The translations under genes and the position numbers were made by a program. From positions 323,501-387,500 of the forward strand of contig CAUEEP010000909.1 of the NCBI GenBank assembly GCA_958450365.1: a stretch of DNA of 64,000 nt. Direction: 5' to 3'. This document shows, piece by piece, positions 1 to 12,773 of this stretch (the stretch's first letter is position 1; the number at the start of each line of letters is the position of its first letter). Source of the DNA: Mesorhabditis belari (lineage: Eukaryota; Nematoda; Chromadorea; Rhabditida; Rhabditidae). The notes under the pieces were generated by a model. It did not search any database and was not told where the DNA came from. It worked only from the letters and a program-made list of their open reading frames with translations.

Positions 1-636
1 GAACTAAAAACGTGGAAAAATCCATAGGCATAGAATCTCTAAAGTTTTCCCCAAACTTTATCCTTTTTTTGACTCTAAGGCTGATTAGACTCTAATGTTG
101 CGCCCATTTTATCGGAGCATTTTGTGGAATTTTTGTTGGCGCCTCGATGAAATCCGATATTTTTCCCTTCAAAGCACCCATCAACATTGAAAATGGACGA
201 GGAACAAAAAAGGTAAAAAGGAGAAGAAAAGAACTGAAATTTGAGGGAATTTGAGGCTTTTGATGGGGAATTCAGAAATGGAAATCTCTTTTTAGAGAGG
301 AAAGATCAAATGAATGGATTGGGGGGAAGGGGAGGGTTCTTTCGTTCAATGGTAAAGGGATCATTGAAGATTTCATTTTTGGAAACGAGTGGTCAAATTT
401 AAGCTTCATTCACACCCATGGATTGGTTTCCCATAAAAAGTTTTCCATTTTGGCACTTGTGAATGAAAGTCGTGAAATCGAACACCGGGATGGGTCATCG
501 TTTGAAAAGAAACAGGAAAAGACTTTCGAAAGTCAGAAATGGAAAGATCTAGGCGTTTTACTGTAGTTTCTTTTGAACTATAGAAAGAGTTAGAGGTAAT
601 TTTACGAATTAGAGCTTATTAAACTTCAATAAGAAC
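1..636. other. No gene recognised; downstream of the last visible GPCR exon
   Basis: AT-rich sequence in which I see no open exon. The GPCR on the minus strand should continue to lower coordinates with the rest of TM7 and its tail, but no Asn-Pro-x-x-Tyr-type exon is recognisable here, so the 3' end of that gene probably lies outside the window. Confidence 0.5.
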
Positions 637-3600
637 CTGTTTGAGTATCCGAGCCACAGTGTGACCAAATCCAACCACCATGGGACGTTCAGCTCAAGCA
701 CCGGCTTTAGAAGGGCCAATGAGAAGAATGGAAGCCAACAGATGATGAATACTGAAAGAATGACAAAGATACAAATTTGACACAAACATTAGCTAAATAG
801 GTTTTATAGAAGATCATTAGCCAATGTTTTCCCATCAACTCACCGGACATCATCACTCCTAATGTCTGTCGAGCTTTCGTCTCCGATTTCTCGTGTTGTC
901 GAGCGTGGTACTAAATGTTTAGGTTCAATAGCCAACAAGTCAAAAAAAGACAACACAAAATAAGCCGATTCTTCCATGTCAATTGGGTGAAAGCATTAGA
1001 AAGGCCATTTCTTTGAGAAGCATGCGCTTATTGCATTTTATATTCCATCGCTCAAAGCCACAGTTTCACGAGATTTTCGAGCTTTTGCCACTTTTGTCAT
1101 TTCTTTCCTTACCCGAGTCAAATTGATCGGAAAGAAGAGAAATGAGGTGTACTGAAAGATTTAGATGTCTTTGGTACTCCTTATTATTCATATTTTCATT
1201 TGCCCTGGTTTTGTCACGGATTTTGAATCGGAACTTATTCGCTTTCCGTTTTGATTTCTCAAAAAAGATCACACAGCAATAGGATTATCTCCAACAATGA
1301 GCCCAAATTTTGCCCTGCTCGAATGCTCGATATGGACCTCATCCACTCAAGACTCCCAAAATTGCCCTTTTTCGGATCTCCAAGCTCTCAAAAAGTTTGC
1401 TTGAATTTCTCTAGCCTAACATCAGAAATTTGATTTTTCCTCGCGTTGCGTGGAAACTTTCCTTTTGCGGAATTCGGAAAATTGTTGCCTAGATCTTAAA
1501 TTGGCAAAATAAATATAAATCAGGCAAAACTTCTTTTGACATTGTAATTTTGACAACTCAAAAAGTTCGAAGCTGAAAACAAAGCTTGAAAAATAGAAGT
1601 TTTAGAAGAAAGGCTTTGAAGCCAAGGCTTTAGTGGAGTTAAAAAAAGCCTTGGCTTTAAACCAAAGCCAAGGTTTTTGTTTAGAGCTTTAAAACTAATT
1701 AGCTTTCAAACCTACTTTCACAGCATTAAGAAGAGCCGATGGACGATGGAAGAATTTCGATCCGTTTTTCCCGTTTATCGGACCGGCAGCGAGAAGATTC
1801 GAGCTGTCAGCTGAGGCTCGAGTACCCGTCTGGAGCTTTGTTTAATCAACTAGTTATGATCAAAACCAATAGAAAAGAAAAAAAAACAAAATCCAAGATC
1901 TCTACTCACATGATAAGATAACAATTTGTCTTGTTTCGCTAATCTTTTCGCGGCTCTCCAGATCTTCACATAGAGAATCACCATGATCATTGTTGGTGCA
2001 TAGAAGGCCAGAAGAGTGGCGTAGATCTGATAGCCGAGGTTTTGTGTGACCTAAAAGTAAATGGATTACATCGATTCAGCTATTATCTCTAGTTCAAAGG
2101 CCTTTCGAGTTCTCCTATCTTCCCCTTAAAGATTTCCCTCATTTCCTCAAAATCCCGTTCAATCCAAGCCCAATTCTCACTCTTTTCTTTCTGTTTTCTT
2201 CTCTTTTCCGTTTCTTTCGATGATATTCTGATGTTTTTGTTACCACGCAAGGCAATAAAGCCTAAAAAAGGACAGTCAGCTATCGAACTCAAACCAGAGA
2301 TCCAGAGATCGCTGAGTTCCATCTAAACTCACTACCACTCGGCTCCCGCTGCAACTTTTCAGCTGGAAGAAGACAGGGTTATAATGTGGCGGTTTGATTT
2401 TTGAACTTACAAAGATTTAAATGCATATAACTTTTGTCAGAGTGTTCCGTAGCAAAAAAAGAAAAGCAGCATCATGTTCGTGAAATTCTGCGTCGAATGG
2501 TCTATGGTTCATGTGATTTGGCCAGCACATCCAGTTGATCTTCCCTTGTAAGTCACGTCTTCTCGTTTTCCGTTTAATGGAAAAATGGTTTCTCATCGAT
2601 CCTTTTGAAGAAAAGAGAGGAAATGCAAAAACTTTGACTGATACTTATTTACAGAAAGGAGAAAGCCTATTCAATTTCGCTTTTCATAAACTCTAACTCA
2701 ATTCTGATTATTTCGGGGGATTTCACGGCATCCCACTTTGTTTTATGAGCGTTTTTGTCAGTGGAAGCAATTTGAGTGCAAGAGTGACACCCATTTGAAA
2801 TCAAAAAAGAAAGAAGCTCTCAATCTTTGGAAAACGATTCTCTTGAAGGCCTTGAACGATTCTCTTGTTGAAAACTTTGACAACTAGATGGCAAAATGTT
2901 AGGGAAAACAGATTCACTGCATTAGTGCAACGTTTACGGTACAATCAAAGCTGATCAATGTCTAACCACAGCCCTTTCTCCAATTCCCCCGTCCAGTTGC
3001 TATTCTTGTCTTCATATTTTCAGTGTCATAGTAAATATCTAATGTGTAATCGAGGGGCTTCAAAATGTGCCCGTCTATGCGTTGGCCTTCACTGATGTGC
3101 ACATGTTCATTGGGAAAAGGGAAAAGAGATGTGGATGGGGAACACCTGGAAGGATCAGAAAAAGGAGAAAGGACGAAATGGAGAGGAGATTTCCTGGCAA
3201 AAAAATCAAAACTAAAAGACTAAAAGGCTCTTATCTTTGGTCATCTTCACTCTTTCATTTTTTGGCAGAAAATATGAACGCTTAAAGCTTTGGAGCTAAA
3301 AGAAACCACCTATTCCACTCTGATAATCACCCAAATTTTTCATTTCTTTTTCAGAAGAGTTGCGAGATGTTATTTTATGATTTTGAGAGGATTTTTCGGC
3401 AAATATTGGCACTTTTGACTTGTGACAATCATGAGTAAAAATATTCGTTTTGGTTTTTTCATCGAAATCGATAAACTCTACTAGAACCATGTAATCATTG
3501 TTAGATCGATCTACTGCTTCAATCCAAACATGGATATTTTTGGGCTCACCTGACACGAATCATTCGTCGTTTCTTCATCCAGGAAATGAGTGATCAACAG

Positions 3601-6421
3601 TGATGTCAATGAGACGAAAAATGATACCACCCAGACGACCATGATGTACAAAGCGACTCGGGCGTTCGTTCGCATCGCTGAGTATCTGAGAAAGACAAAA
3701 CTTAAGACGTTAGATGCTCTAGAAAATTAAATTCTCTATTTTTGGAAATGTTAAATTCTCTAGAGTATTGTTTTCTTGCAAAACTTAATATCTCTTTGCA
3801 AAAATCTTATTTCGGTTTGTTTTTTTTGCTCTAGTTGTACTTCCTATATCCCAAAACAAGCCGATTGTCACTCCCCCAAAAATATCGACTTTCTTCCATT
3901 TCCGAATGTTTCTCATCGTAAAATTTCAAACAACACAAAAAGTCGTTAAAAACCGTGTTTAATAATGTAGAAGGCCAGCTAAAGAAAAAAGAGAAAGAGA
4001 AGGTGAAGAGCAAAAACATGTGTTTTCTCAGGTTTTCCTTCTCTCTTTTGTCGATTCTTTCGTTTTCTCAGATTTTCGCACAATTTCATTGCAATATTCG
4101 AGCCTATTTTTAGAGGAGACCGACAAGGCAATAAGGAGGTGAAAAGGATCAAAAAAGAAATAGAAAAGGAATAGCAAAGGAATAGAAATTGTCGGCTCTT
4201 TTTTGGGGGTGACTCGAGTGAGGAAACTGGATAGGAGATCGGTAATTGAAAAGAAATAGAGAATGGTTAGGCTGTTTCTGTAAACTCTTTGTTTAATAGT
4301 TTGAGCTTGATTTGCTTCAGTTTACATTAATCCTTTATAAGCACCGACGACAGGGTATTGCCTCCGCTCCTTTTCTATCCTCTTTCTTGCTAGCAAAATG
4401 GGCGCCCGTAGCTCAGTGGTTAGAGCTACAGAAACTCAGAGGCAGAACGTTCAGGGTTCAGTTCCTATTGGCCATCTTTCTTTACCGGAATTTTTTTTGA
4501 AAACCAAAATGAGATGAGATGAGAGGAAGGAGGAGGAGGAGGAAGAGGAGGAGGCAGAGGAATTAAATAGGGCAAAATTTTGGTTTACAGTTCATTGCTT
4601 TTTGTGAAGGATGCAGTTTAACTAGTTTATTCCGTACTTTAGATAATTCTTCAACGTTAGTTCAGCTAAAAAGCTTACCGCAACGGCCTCGAAATGGCCA
4701 AATATCGATCAACCGATATTGCACAAAGATTGCAGATGGAAGCTGTGCAGAGAGTGAGATCGGCTGTTGTCCAGATTTGACAACCGATCAAACCGAGAGG
4801 CCAACTAAATTGATTTGATAAAACAGTTCGATTCTCAACTGTGCATTGTTTCGATCAATCATTTCCTGTGTCTCTTGTGGTTTAAAACGAAGCAAATGAT
4901 TTCACTAATCAGTCGTTTTTTTAAGCACTTAAGAACAAAACAATAAACAAGGCTTTTTCGTGTTTTCTTTTCAATTTTCGTCTTTGCGTTCTATTCTCTA
5001 GTGAAGAGAGGTCCGTTCGATTCTTCAAGGTGGAAGGAGATGGCCTTCGAGAAAAATAAAAAGAAAAGAAGAACGGAGAAGTGAAATCGACGGTTGCTGA
5101 GGGGAAAGGAAAGGAGAAAGGAAGAATAATGAGCACCCCGAGATTCCCCTTAAAGCATTGGGGGGCCGTATGAAAGGGACTCTCTCATATGGGCCACCCA
5201 ATAGGATGGAACCAATTCGGGAACCCCATTTCATTTATGGGTACACGTGGGTGTTTATGATGGAGAAATATTAGAACAGAACAGAAAAGTCCGCTTAACA
5301 GCGGATTTTTCGGGTTGGAAGCCTTGTCACCGTGGCGAAATCAGGAGCACGCTTGTCTACGGTTCGCACCACCCGGGTTCGATTCCTGGGTGTTTCGCCC
5401 TACTTGCATTTTTTAAAGATTTTTCTTAAATGGTACAATTACAATATATTCTAAGACTTTCTAAAGAAGTTTTAGCTTTAATGGTAAAAGCACGCCCGTA
5501 CAGACAGACAGACAGATGTACGATTTAGACAAGGCATCTGATTTAGAACCAAGGTACTTCCGGCTAAATTTTTGGCATCAATAGATGCAGAATCATCGAT
5601 AATTGTGGATATTTTTGATTGAACCCGATCCGATAAAAGGGCAAAAAGTTAGAGCCAAAATACTCCCCTTGTTCTGTATTTTGGCTCGATTTTTTTGTCC
5701 TTTCATCGGATCGGGCTCAATCAAAAAATTTACCACAATTATCGATGATTCTGAATCCATTGGTACCAAAAATCTTGGTTCTATTGGTTCTGAATCTATT
5801 GGCACCAAAAACCTAGTTGGAAGAGCGCCGGAAGTACCTTGGTTCTAAATCGGCCGCCGTGTCTAAATCGGACGTAACAAAGGCGTCCGTTTTAGAATTA
5901 TTGCTGTAACAAGATAGGTTTTTATAATATAGCTACAACTTTAGTAGCTATATTATAAGCCACTCGATAGGAAATTAAATTCTCTACAAAATATTATTGT
6001 CGATAGGGGTTCACTGGCTTTTCTTAATAGAAACGCGCAATGAAAAAAGAGTTTCTAAAACGGACGTAACATATATAGTAGATATCAAAAGCCGTACAGA
6101 AAAGACAAGAAACTAGGAACTGATGCTTGAGCTAGGAGCGACTCGGAGGGTTAGTTAGAGTTTGGATTTGTAAGCATAGGTCACTTATATTTTTTGGAGT
6201 GAATTTCTTTGATTGAGTCTGTCTTACCTTGGCGCAATGAAATCAACGAGAGCCAAGGGCATCACGATGAGACCGACAAAGAAATCGGCGACGGCCAGTG
6301 AGACCAACAGGAGATTCGCCGGTTGTCTCAACTTTCTGACTAACAGAACCGCCATACAGACAAGGGCATTCCCGATGAGAGTACACGCGATCATCGCTAG
6401 TGCCACTCCACACATCGTTAT
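637..6421 (-). CDS. Biogenic-amine (5-HT7/SER-7-like) GPCR, partial, 7 exons seen
   Basis: Rhodopsin-class receptor for an amine such as serotonin, acting at the plasma membrane. Exons on the minus strand: 6421-6228 (TM1-TM2), 4804-4679 (TM3), 3685-3550 (TM4), 2050-1910 (TM5), 1829-1716 (third intracellular loop), 910-844 and 751-637 (TM6 and start of TM7). All have GT/AG borders and all phases join. Visible motifs are [19 protein letters not shown] and LAVADFF in TM1-2, the amine-binding Asp in [12 protein letters not shown], the G-protein motif VDRYLAI, an extracellular Cys in TNDSCQ, FYAP in TM5 and FIICWLPFF in TM6. About 297 residues are recovered. The first coding exon (N-terminus, above 6421) and the end of TM7 were not found. 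The 5-HT7/SER-7 assignment rests on the RKLRQPAN and TASI motifs and is a family-level inference; another amine receptor class is possible. Introns hold a fold-back element and tRNA-like sequence. Confidence 0.88.
4401..4475 (+). repeat. tRNA-like sequence (degenerate)
   Basis: A good A-box (TAGCTCAGTGG) and a B-box-like GGTTCAGTTCC sit the right distance apart, but the B-box differs from GGTTCGANTCC and I cannot fold a clean acceptor stem. It lies in a GPCR intron. Most likely a tRNA pseudogene or tRNA-derived repeat, not a working tRNA. Confidence 0.35.
5329..5400 (+). repeat. tRNA-like repeat head with terminal GGCGAAA/TTTCGCC stem
   Basis: The ends GGCGAAA and TTTCGCC pair perfectly and a B-box GGTTCGATTCC is present, but the D-arm region lacks a recognisable A-box and three extra bases sit between the T-arm and the 3' strand. 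About 100 bases further on is a run of cagacagacagacag (5500-5516), also seen near other tRNA-like repeats in this window. Confidence 0.3.
5521..5870. mobile_element. Fold-back MITE of about 350 bp in a GPCR intron
   Basis: The left half (cgatttagac, gatttagaaccaaggtactt, ttgtggatattttt, cccgatccgat) is repeated as its reverse complement in the right half (atcggatcgggc, accacaatt, aagtaccttggttctaaatc, gtctaaatcg). The whole segment could fold into one long hairpin with a centre near 5680. It has no coding capacity; open frames across it are an effect of the palindrome. Family unknown. Confidence 0.75.
5917..5962. repeat. Short perfect-stem hairpin
   Basis: TATAATATAGCTAC and its reverse complement GTAGCTATATTATA are separated by seven bases, next to the fold-back element at 5521-5870. 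No transcript signal is visible. Confidence 0.5.
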
Positions 6422-8046
6422 CTGGAAAGAAAGGTAATCGCTGTTCATTCAAAAAGCTGTTCACTCAAAAAATGCCAGTTCAGCTTACTATTTAGTTAAG
6501 TTTATTACAAGTAATAGTAAGGCTTTAAGTCTAACTGACTTTCCACAAAATTTCCTCATCACTTTCCGTTGCTTTACTTCCATTTCCTTGTACCGGTGAT
6601 ATCAATGGATTCAATGATGAAATGAGAATAAAAGTTGTTGAAGAAGTTGATGGTTCATCTGTGGACATTAACGATTTCATTCTAAATTTTTGGACTTTAT
6701 AGCAAAGATGAAAAATGAAAGGATTTTCCCCAGACAAATCTGACTCATTCACCCAATAATATCATCATAAAAAGCATAAAAATGGAGGAACCAAATGGGC
6801 AATTCAACCAAAAAGAAAATAGGGAAAGAAGAGCGAAAAGGAAGAAAGAAAGAAAGAAGAAGCATTGTGTTTTATGAAATGATTGGAAAGGCGATTTTGT
6901 GTGAATGGGTGCAGAGATTGATTTTGATTGAAGTTGTTGATGATTGAGAACAATAATTGGCAACTTGGATCAAGTTTTAACCTAGATCACCCTTGGATCA
7001 AGTGATCCATGGGTGAATGGTTAGAACAATTAATTTTACTGTAGTGAAAACACGGTCAAAACTTTGGTGTTGTTTGAAATTTTAAAATTCTCTTCAAAAA
7101 CGTCTGGTTGGCAAGCAGAAAGGATTCCCTCAAAAATCGGGGTGGTAAGGAGAGGATGGGCGGGGCTAAGAATGGGTCACTCAAATGGTGAAGAAATGGA
7201 GCAGGAGATTCGAAGTGAAAAATCGGAGGAAAGGAAAGGAGGAAGAGGTGCTCATTATGATATGATTTAATATTTGACATCAATGAGATAATCGAGATAT
7301 GATAGCTTACCATTTGATCCGATTTTGTTAATCTTTCTCAAATCAAATCTTCCGAACTATTCAGCTGTCCAGAAAGTCTTTTCGTTCCTTTTCGTACTTC
7401 CTTTTAAAACCAACAAATCCACCAATTAAACTACGGTTTGTTTCATTAGAAAATCACGTTAGTCTTCTGCAAAATAACATTAAAACGGGTTTAAAACGTC
7501 TTATGTGTGGATCTTTTTCGTAGTGTGGAGTTAAGTAGTCAAAAAAAGCGACGACTCGATGATGTCACTAGATAAAATAGATAAAATTAGATACTTTAGC
7601 TAAAGAAACCTATATTTGTTTTAATAGATAAAAGATAGAGCACAAAAAGTTTGGTATATAACCAAATTTTCAGAGAAATTCATTCAGCCAATTTCTTCGT
7701 AGAGGAATTTTAAGAGAAACACTTTGGAATTTGCAAACAAATCTCAAAAAACACGTTTTCACTCTCGAATTTGCTTAAAAGCAAACCAAAATTGACTTTA
7801 AAAGATGGGAAACTGAAGAATAAACACTAAAGAACACTTTAAACAGCAACAATAAACAACACTTTTTATTTAGAGCAAACCATAGCAAGTCAATTGGTGA
7901 ATTTGTTAACAACGGAAGTACGAAAAGGAATGAAAAGCCTTTCTCGACAGCCTAATAACTCAATCCGAAGTTTAAAGAAGTTTTCAAAGCTTGAAATCTT
8001 TAGAAAGACTAACAAACAAATAGAAGCAAATTCTATAGTAATCAGT

Positions 8047-8102
8047 CTTTTTCTTTCTTTCTTTCTTTCTTTCCTTTCTTTCTTTCCTTTCTTTCTTTTA
8101 AC
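8047..8102. repeat. TTTC microsatellite
   Basis: Imperfect tandem tttc units with a few tttcc interruptions. It explains the basic-rich open frames on both strands here, which are not genes. Confidence 0.85.
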
Positions 8103-8737
8103 TTTGATTTTGATCGCTACCCTCACTTCATATTCAAGTCAATAAAAATGTCAAATTAATGTTTCATAAAAATTTCTGAAAAAAACTCAAAAGGTTTTCC
8201 TTATCTTCTGACAGTCACACCAAACATACAAAAACATAAATCTGAAATGAATTCTCAGCATTTCTTCTTGCACTTCCCATGGATGAACTGCAAAGTGATC
8301 GATTCATCGAGGGAAATTCCCCAAAAAGTCCCTTTTAGAGAGTTTTTTTTCCTGAAAAACGACACGTCATTGTTTTTGGGGAAATTCTACGCAAAAAGAT
8401 CTATGAGAGCTTTGGAATTTGGGAATTTTGAATTTTGAGGAGCATTTTTTGAGGGAAGAGATCGGGCTCAAATTTCACGCTCAAATCCACCCACCCAACC
8501 CAATAAACAGCGGAATGGGGAGGACGGAGTGGATTCAGAGATTGAGATGTATTGCTCGAGAGAAGCAATTCTAGCTTGTATTCAGTTTATTGTTTGTTTT
8601 TTGGACTGAGAAATTGTTTTGATGAGACGCAAAGTTTATACAGTGAGAGGATAACAATAACAAAGATCGCAAATATAAAAATAACTTGAATTTCTTTGTA
8701 GTTTTATGTGATGAGATTGGCAACTAGATTTACTTAA

Positions 8738-9137
8738 CGAGAATTAACGAGACAAATGAGTCGCGCAACTTCAGGCCCTTGATCTAGCCTTCAGAGCATC
8801 GGCTTCCAATGAACTTTTTTGATTTAAAACCCGAGATTTTAAGCTAACTAATGATACTCATCACTTGTATTTTTCTTTTGAGAAAGTCGATCAAAAACCA
8901 TCTAGAGAATTAACGAGACAATCCTTCTCGATTAACAAGATAACGAGGAATTGTCTCGTTAAGTCTCGAGAAGGTTTTTGACCCACTTTTTCAAAAGAAA
9001 AATACAAGTGATGAGTATCATTAGTTAGCTTAAAATCTCGGGTTTTAAATCAAAAAAGTTCATTGGAATCCGATGTTCTGAAGGCTAGATCAACCGCCTG
9101 AAGTTTTCGACCAGATTTTTTGATCTGTCTCGTTCTA
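8738..9137. mobile_element. Long fold-back element, about 400 bp
   Basis: The left arm carries aacgagacaaatgagtcg, ttgatctagccttcagagc and gatactcatcacttgta. The right arm carries their reverse complements tacaagtgatgagtatc, tctgaaggctagatcaa and gtctcgtt. The centre itself contains a second inverted pair, aacgagacaatccttctcga and tcgagaagg. No open reading frame. A palindromic non-autonomous element is the simplest reading. Confidence 0.75.
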
Positions 9138-9467
9138 TTGGCAACTATAGACTCAAGTTTTCATCAATATTTCATGATAATCTTCAAAACAAAAGGTCAA
9201 ATTTCAATTTTTGATTAGCTAGAAATCTTTAGAAAGACTAACAAAATGGAATCAAATTCTATTGTAATCAAAAAGTGGGTGGAAAAAGGGGAATTTTTGT
9301 GATTTTGTGATTGATTTTGATGATTGAACTGAACCGGTTCAATTTGATCAGAAAAATCGGAAGAAAAGCAATCAAAATGCTGAGGAGTTTTTGAGTTTGT
9401 TTTGAGTACGTGGAAATTAAAAACAAACAATCAAACTTTAGGCATACATGCGTACATTCAGGTATCT

Positions 9468-9558
9468 GATTTGTAAGCATAGATCACTTATATTTTTTGG
9501 AGTGAATTTCTTTGATTGACTCTGTCTTACCTTGGCGCAATGAAATCAACAAGAGCCA
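9468..9558. pseudogene. Duplicated fragment of the GPCR TM2 exon end and intron
   Basis: 91 bases match 6165-6255 with about three differences, same orientation. The copied part covers the last coding bases of the TM1-TM2 exon, its splice donor (CCAAG/GTAAG on the minus strand) and about 60 bases of intron. No other exon sequence accompanies it, so it is a gene scrap and not a second receptor. Confidence 0.8.
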
Positions 9559-10621
9559 TCATTATCGTCTAATCATTATCACAAAGTGAAAGCGATAAAA
9601 ATTGAATACAAAATAAGAGTTTGGATTAATCAAAAGACAAAGATTTGTTTCTTTAAACATTCTCTATTTAAATGATCGTGATCTCTAGTTGTCTCTTATT
9701 TGTCTTCTCTCTTTTTGTACATAAATCTCCTGAAATTCTCTTCTCATTTCCATGTGTTCACCCCTGGAAATTCAATCCTAACTTTCGGTCAAAAAAAGGT
9801 TATGTTTTGTCTCTTTTTAAATCATCTCCATTCCATTCTTTTTCGCTTCTTTTCCAGCTGACTTCAATGACAAATAGAGTGTATTTTTTTGATGAAATAG
9901 CTACGATTTGACCTTTAAATTTAAAACTTAAAGATAAGGAACTAATTGTAAAACTATTGTAAAGAGATTTAATTGTATACATAAAGATTTTATTGTAAAA
10001 CTATTGTAAAGAGTAAAGCCAGAGATTAAAAGAGTAGAAGAGTAAAAGTAAAGAGTCAAGGCAAACTTCTTTCTTATACAAGGTTTGATGGTAGGAAATT
10101 CAACATAAAGCACTTTATTTGTGAAAATGCTGCAGGCTGGGCAAATATGCAAATTGTAGAAGACGAAAAATCAACTTGAAAAAATGCCGAATTTCCAATC
10201 TCCCTAAAATGGTATCCGCAAAAGCCAAAGAAGGCGAGCTTTGAGAGTGTCGAATTTCATTTGAAGAGATCACAAAAGAGAGCAACTCGAGAAGATTTCT
10301 TTTCTTCTATTCCATTCCTTTTTCCTATTCCCTTTATTCCTTTTCCATTCCATCACAAACCTCCTTCAATTTCCAATAGGGATTTGAAAATAAGAGATCT
10401 TTTCAATAATAAAAATATTTTCTTTGTGTTTCCGAGACACGAACATTGCAATGCTTTCGTCAAAGGTGCTAAATATGGCGGGGAATTTATCGTAGACAGA
10501 TGATCTCCATCAATTTGTCTCCTTTTTCCTCTCAATATTTGCTCATCATTTTGCAATTTATTGCAAGACGAATCCAAAAGGAAATCGACTTAAAAAAAAG
10601 GATTTTTTTAAGAAAGATCTA

Positions 10622-11886
10622 TTGGGTTGGTGAATTGAAAACTGTGGGACTTTGAACTAAAATTTATTACACATAAAACCATAAATTCATTCCAAATAAT
10701 TTCCATTATTATTGACGACCTCTGCCCATTTTACAGGCAATTTGCGGATTCCTCTTTCGTGGTAGGATTTTGGTTTTGAATCGAAAAACTTTCAAAGCCA
10801 ATTTGTGACTGCTTCTTACCGAATCGAAGTGTTCTCCCGCAAGCTCATTACTCATGATCCGGAATCAACTTAGGCTTACTATTGACTCGTGATCAAAAGG
10901 AGCGAGGTCCGGACTGTATGGGGAAGGCGCCAAAAGTTCCCAAAGGCTATTTATTTTAGAGCGAGTCAGTTTCGCAACATGAGGGCGCGTTGGATGAGAA
11001 CGATCTTTGACTTAGAGGGCCTATTCTTCTTCAGGGATTCATTCACCTTTCCCAACTGTTCGATGCATTTGATTGCATTAAGGGTTGTCTTGCTATCCAG
11101 CAACTCCCAATACACCACTCCCTCTATATCCCAGAAAACGCAGAGCATAAACTTCTTCTCGTGCAAATCGGGCTTAGGGTCACTTTCGGGTCTCTCGCCT
11201 GGCTCCACCCATTGCCACTTCCTCTGAAAGTTCACAGATAAAACCCATTTCTCATCTCCTATCACAATTCGAGAAAGAAAAGATTTCCTTTTCTATTGTG
11301 AGAGATGGACGGCACTGGTCGAGGCGCGCTGCCACTTCTGGGGGTTATGGAGGTCATGGGGCACCCAAGCCCCAAGTTTCGATTTAAATCCAAGGATATG
11401 AAGGTGCTTTAGCACTGTAGCATGATCAACCCCTAACTCTTCTCCCAATTCACCCGATGATACCCGATGGTCGTTCGTAATGAGTTCGAGTAATCTGGAA
11501 CTATCCAGTTGGGGTGCCGCTCCACGGCCCTCTGCATCTTTCAAAGATTTGTCCCCAGATCGAAACTTGGCAGACCATACTCGACACGTTCTTTCGGAAG
11601 GTGAATCCTTCCCATATATCTTTTTGATATTAGCAGCTGCTAAGCCTGCTCTTGTAGGAACTCATGAAGCATGACATGACGAATATGTCCCGGTGGCAGA
11701 TTGTCGAGTGCAATAGAAGAAGTGAAGAAAAATACCAAAAAATAAAAAGCTGGAAGCATAATTTTTTCGCAATAATTAGAGGAAATGTTGAAGTAACCAA
11801 AGCCCCTTTCAGCTGGTACAATGCTGTTGTTTTTTTTATCTGCGAGTCCCGCGAAATAGCCCGCAGTTTTCAATTCACCAATCCAA
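10622..11886 (-). mobile_element. Full-length mariner transposon with inactivated transposase
   Basis: Bounded by TA duplications (10620-10621 and 11887-11888) and inverted ends TTGGGTTGGTGAATTGAAAA / TTTTCAATTCACCAATCCAA. Its 1,265 bp is the usual mariner size. Minus-strand transposase pieces appear in order but in different frames: HIRHVMLHEFLQEQA and the helix-turn-helix region (about 11690-11300) with WVPHDL, then GDEKW (first catalytic Asp) and PKPDLHEKKFMLCVFWDI (11265-10966), then SPYSPDLAP (about 10900). Several frameshifts separate them, and the second catalytic block (normally DNARPH) is frame-broken. It cannot code for an active transposase, but could be mobilised in trans. A shortened relative sits at 44842-45360. 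Confidence 0.92.
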
Positions 11887-12773
11887 TAGTTTGTTTTGAA
11901 TCAATCAAAAATTTATCGCATGAAACGGCTTTGAACATCGCGCAAATTCAAATAAATCGACAAAATATGCAGCTAATGTCGAGGAAATCGGGTGAACAAC
12001 ATCGACAAACGGAGAAAATCACCAGAGAAAGACAAAAATCAAAAGGGGGAATTCAAAGGGAATAAGTTATGATGGCCGAATTTGGTCTATTCATTCATTC
12101 AGATCTATTTCTAAGAAAAACTTTTCACAAAAGGCAGTTCAAATGTTTTGTACATAAATGCACATCTCAAAACGAAGAACAAGTGGGATATTTGTGGAGA
12201 ATCTTTGCGGAAACAAATAACTAATGAGGGGATTTTGGGGCAGTGGATGAATGAGAGAAAAGGAAAGGGTTACGACATTTGGTTCTGGCTGTACTGTAGT
12301 TAATTTGATACAGTACAGGTGTTTGGACAATGCTCTTTAGGCTTGTCTAAAGTTGCGCTTCAGAAAAAAACTATCGTCCTCTTATAAAGTTTAAACTAGT
12401 AAGTGTTTCTCGGGCATCTTCATCCACTCAAAAGTTTTGTAGACTGTTAGTACTGTTAGGCGACGGATCCATGTCATTCCCATATTCTATATCGTAGCTA
12501 AAGTTGACGCCCAATCTACCCAGCTTCAAGTTTACGTTAAGGTTAAATTTACAATTAATGTTTAGACCAAATGTCGGAAACTCGGAAAGCTTCGAAAAGA
12601 GATTCGATGATGGCACAAATCACCGTCATTGTAAATAGATCTCTAAGGGGAAATAGAATACATGGAAATAGATTAGATACAAATATTACAAATACAAATA
12701 CACACAAAAACCAGATCTTCAAATTCCTGAGTTCATTTTATGGCATTAGAAGATTTATATTATCTTTATCCGT

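Larger units (their letters stand above)
6422..10621. other. Non-coding stretch upstream of GPCR TM1 exon
   Basis: I could not identify the first coding exon of the GPCR here. The stretch holds a GAAA-rich run (6842-6862), a TTTC microsatellite (8047-8102), a long fold-back (8738-9137), and two copied fragments: 91 bases of the TM1-2 exon border at 9468-9558, and about 50 bases matching 7986-8040 at 9218-9270. Confidence 0.5.

Noticed and set aside
5593..5848. Mirror-image open frames on both strands
   Set aside because: Produced by the fold-back element at 5521-5870.
12428..12616. Alternative C-terminal exon of the LAPTM4-like gene
   Set aside because: Phase and a usable donor from the upstream exon are not secure; the simpler model stops at 12774. 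Kept only as a possibility.
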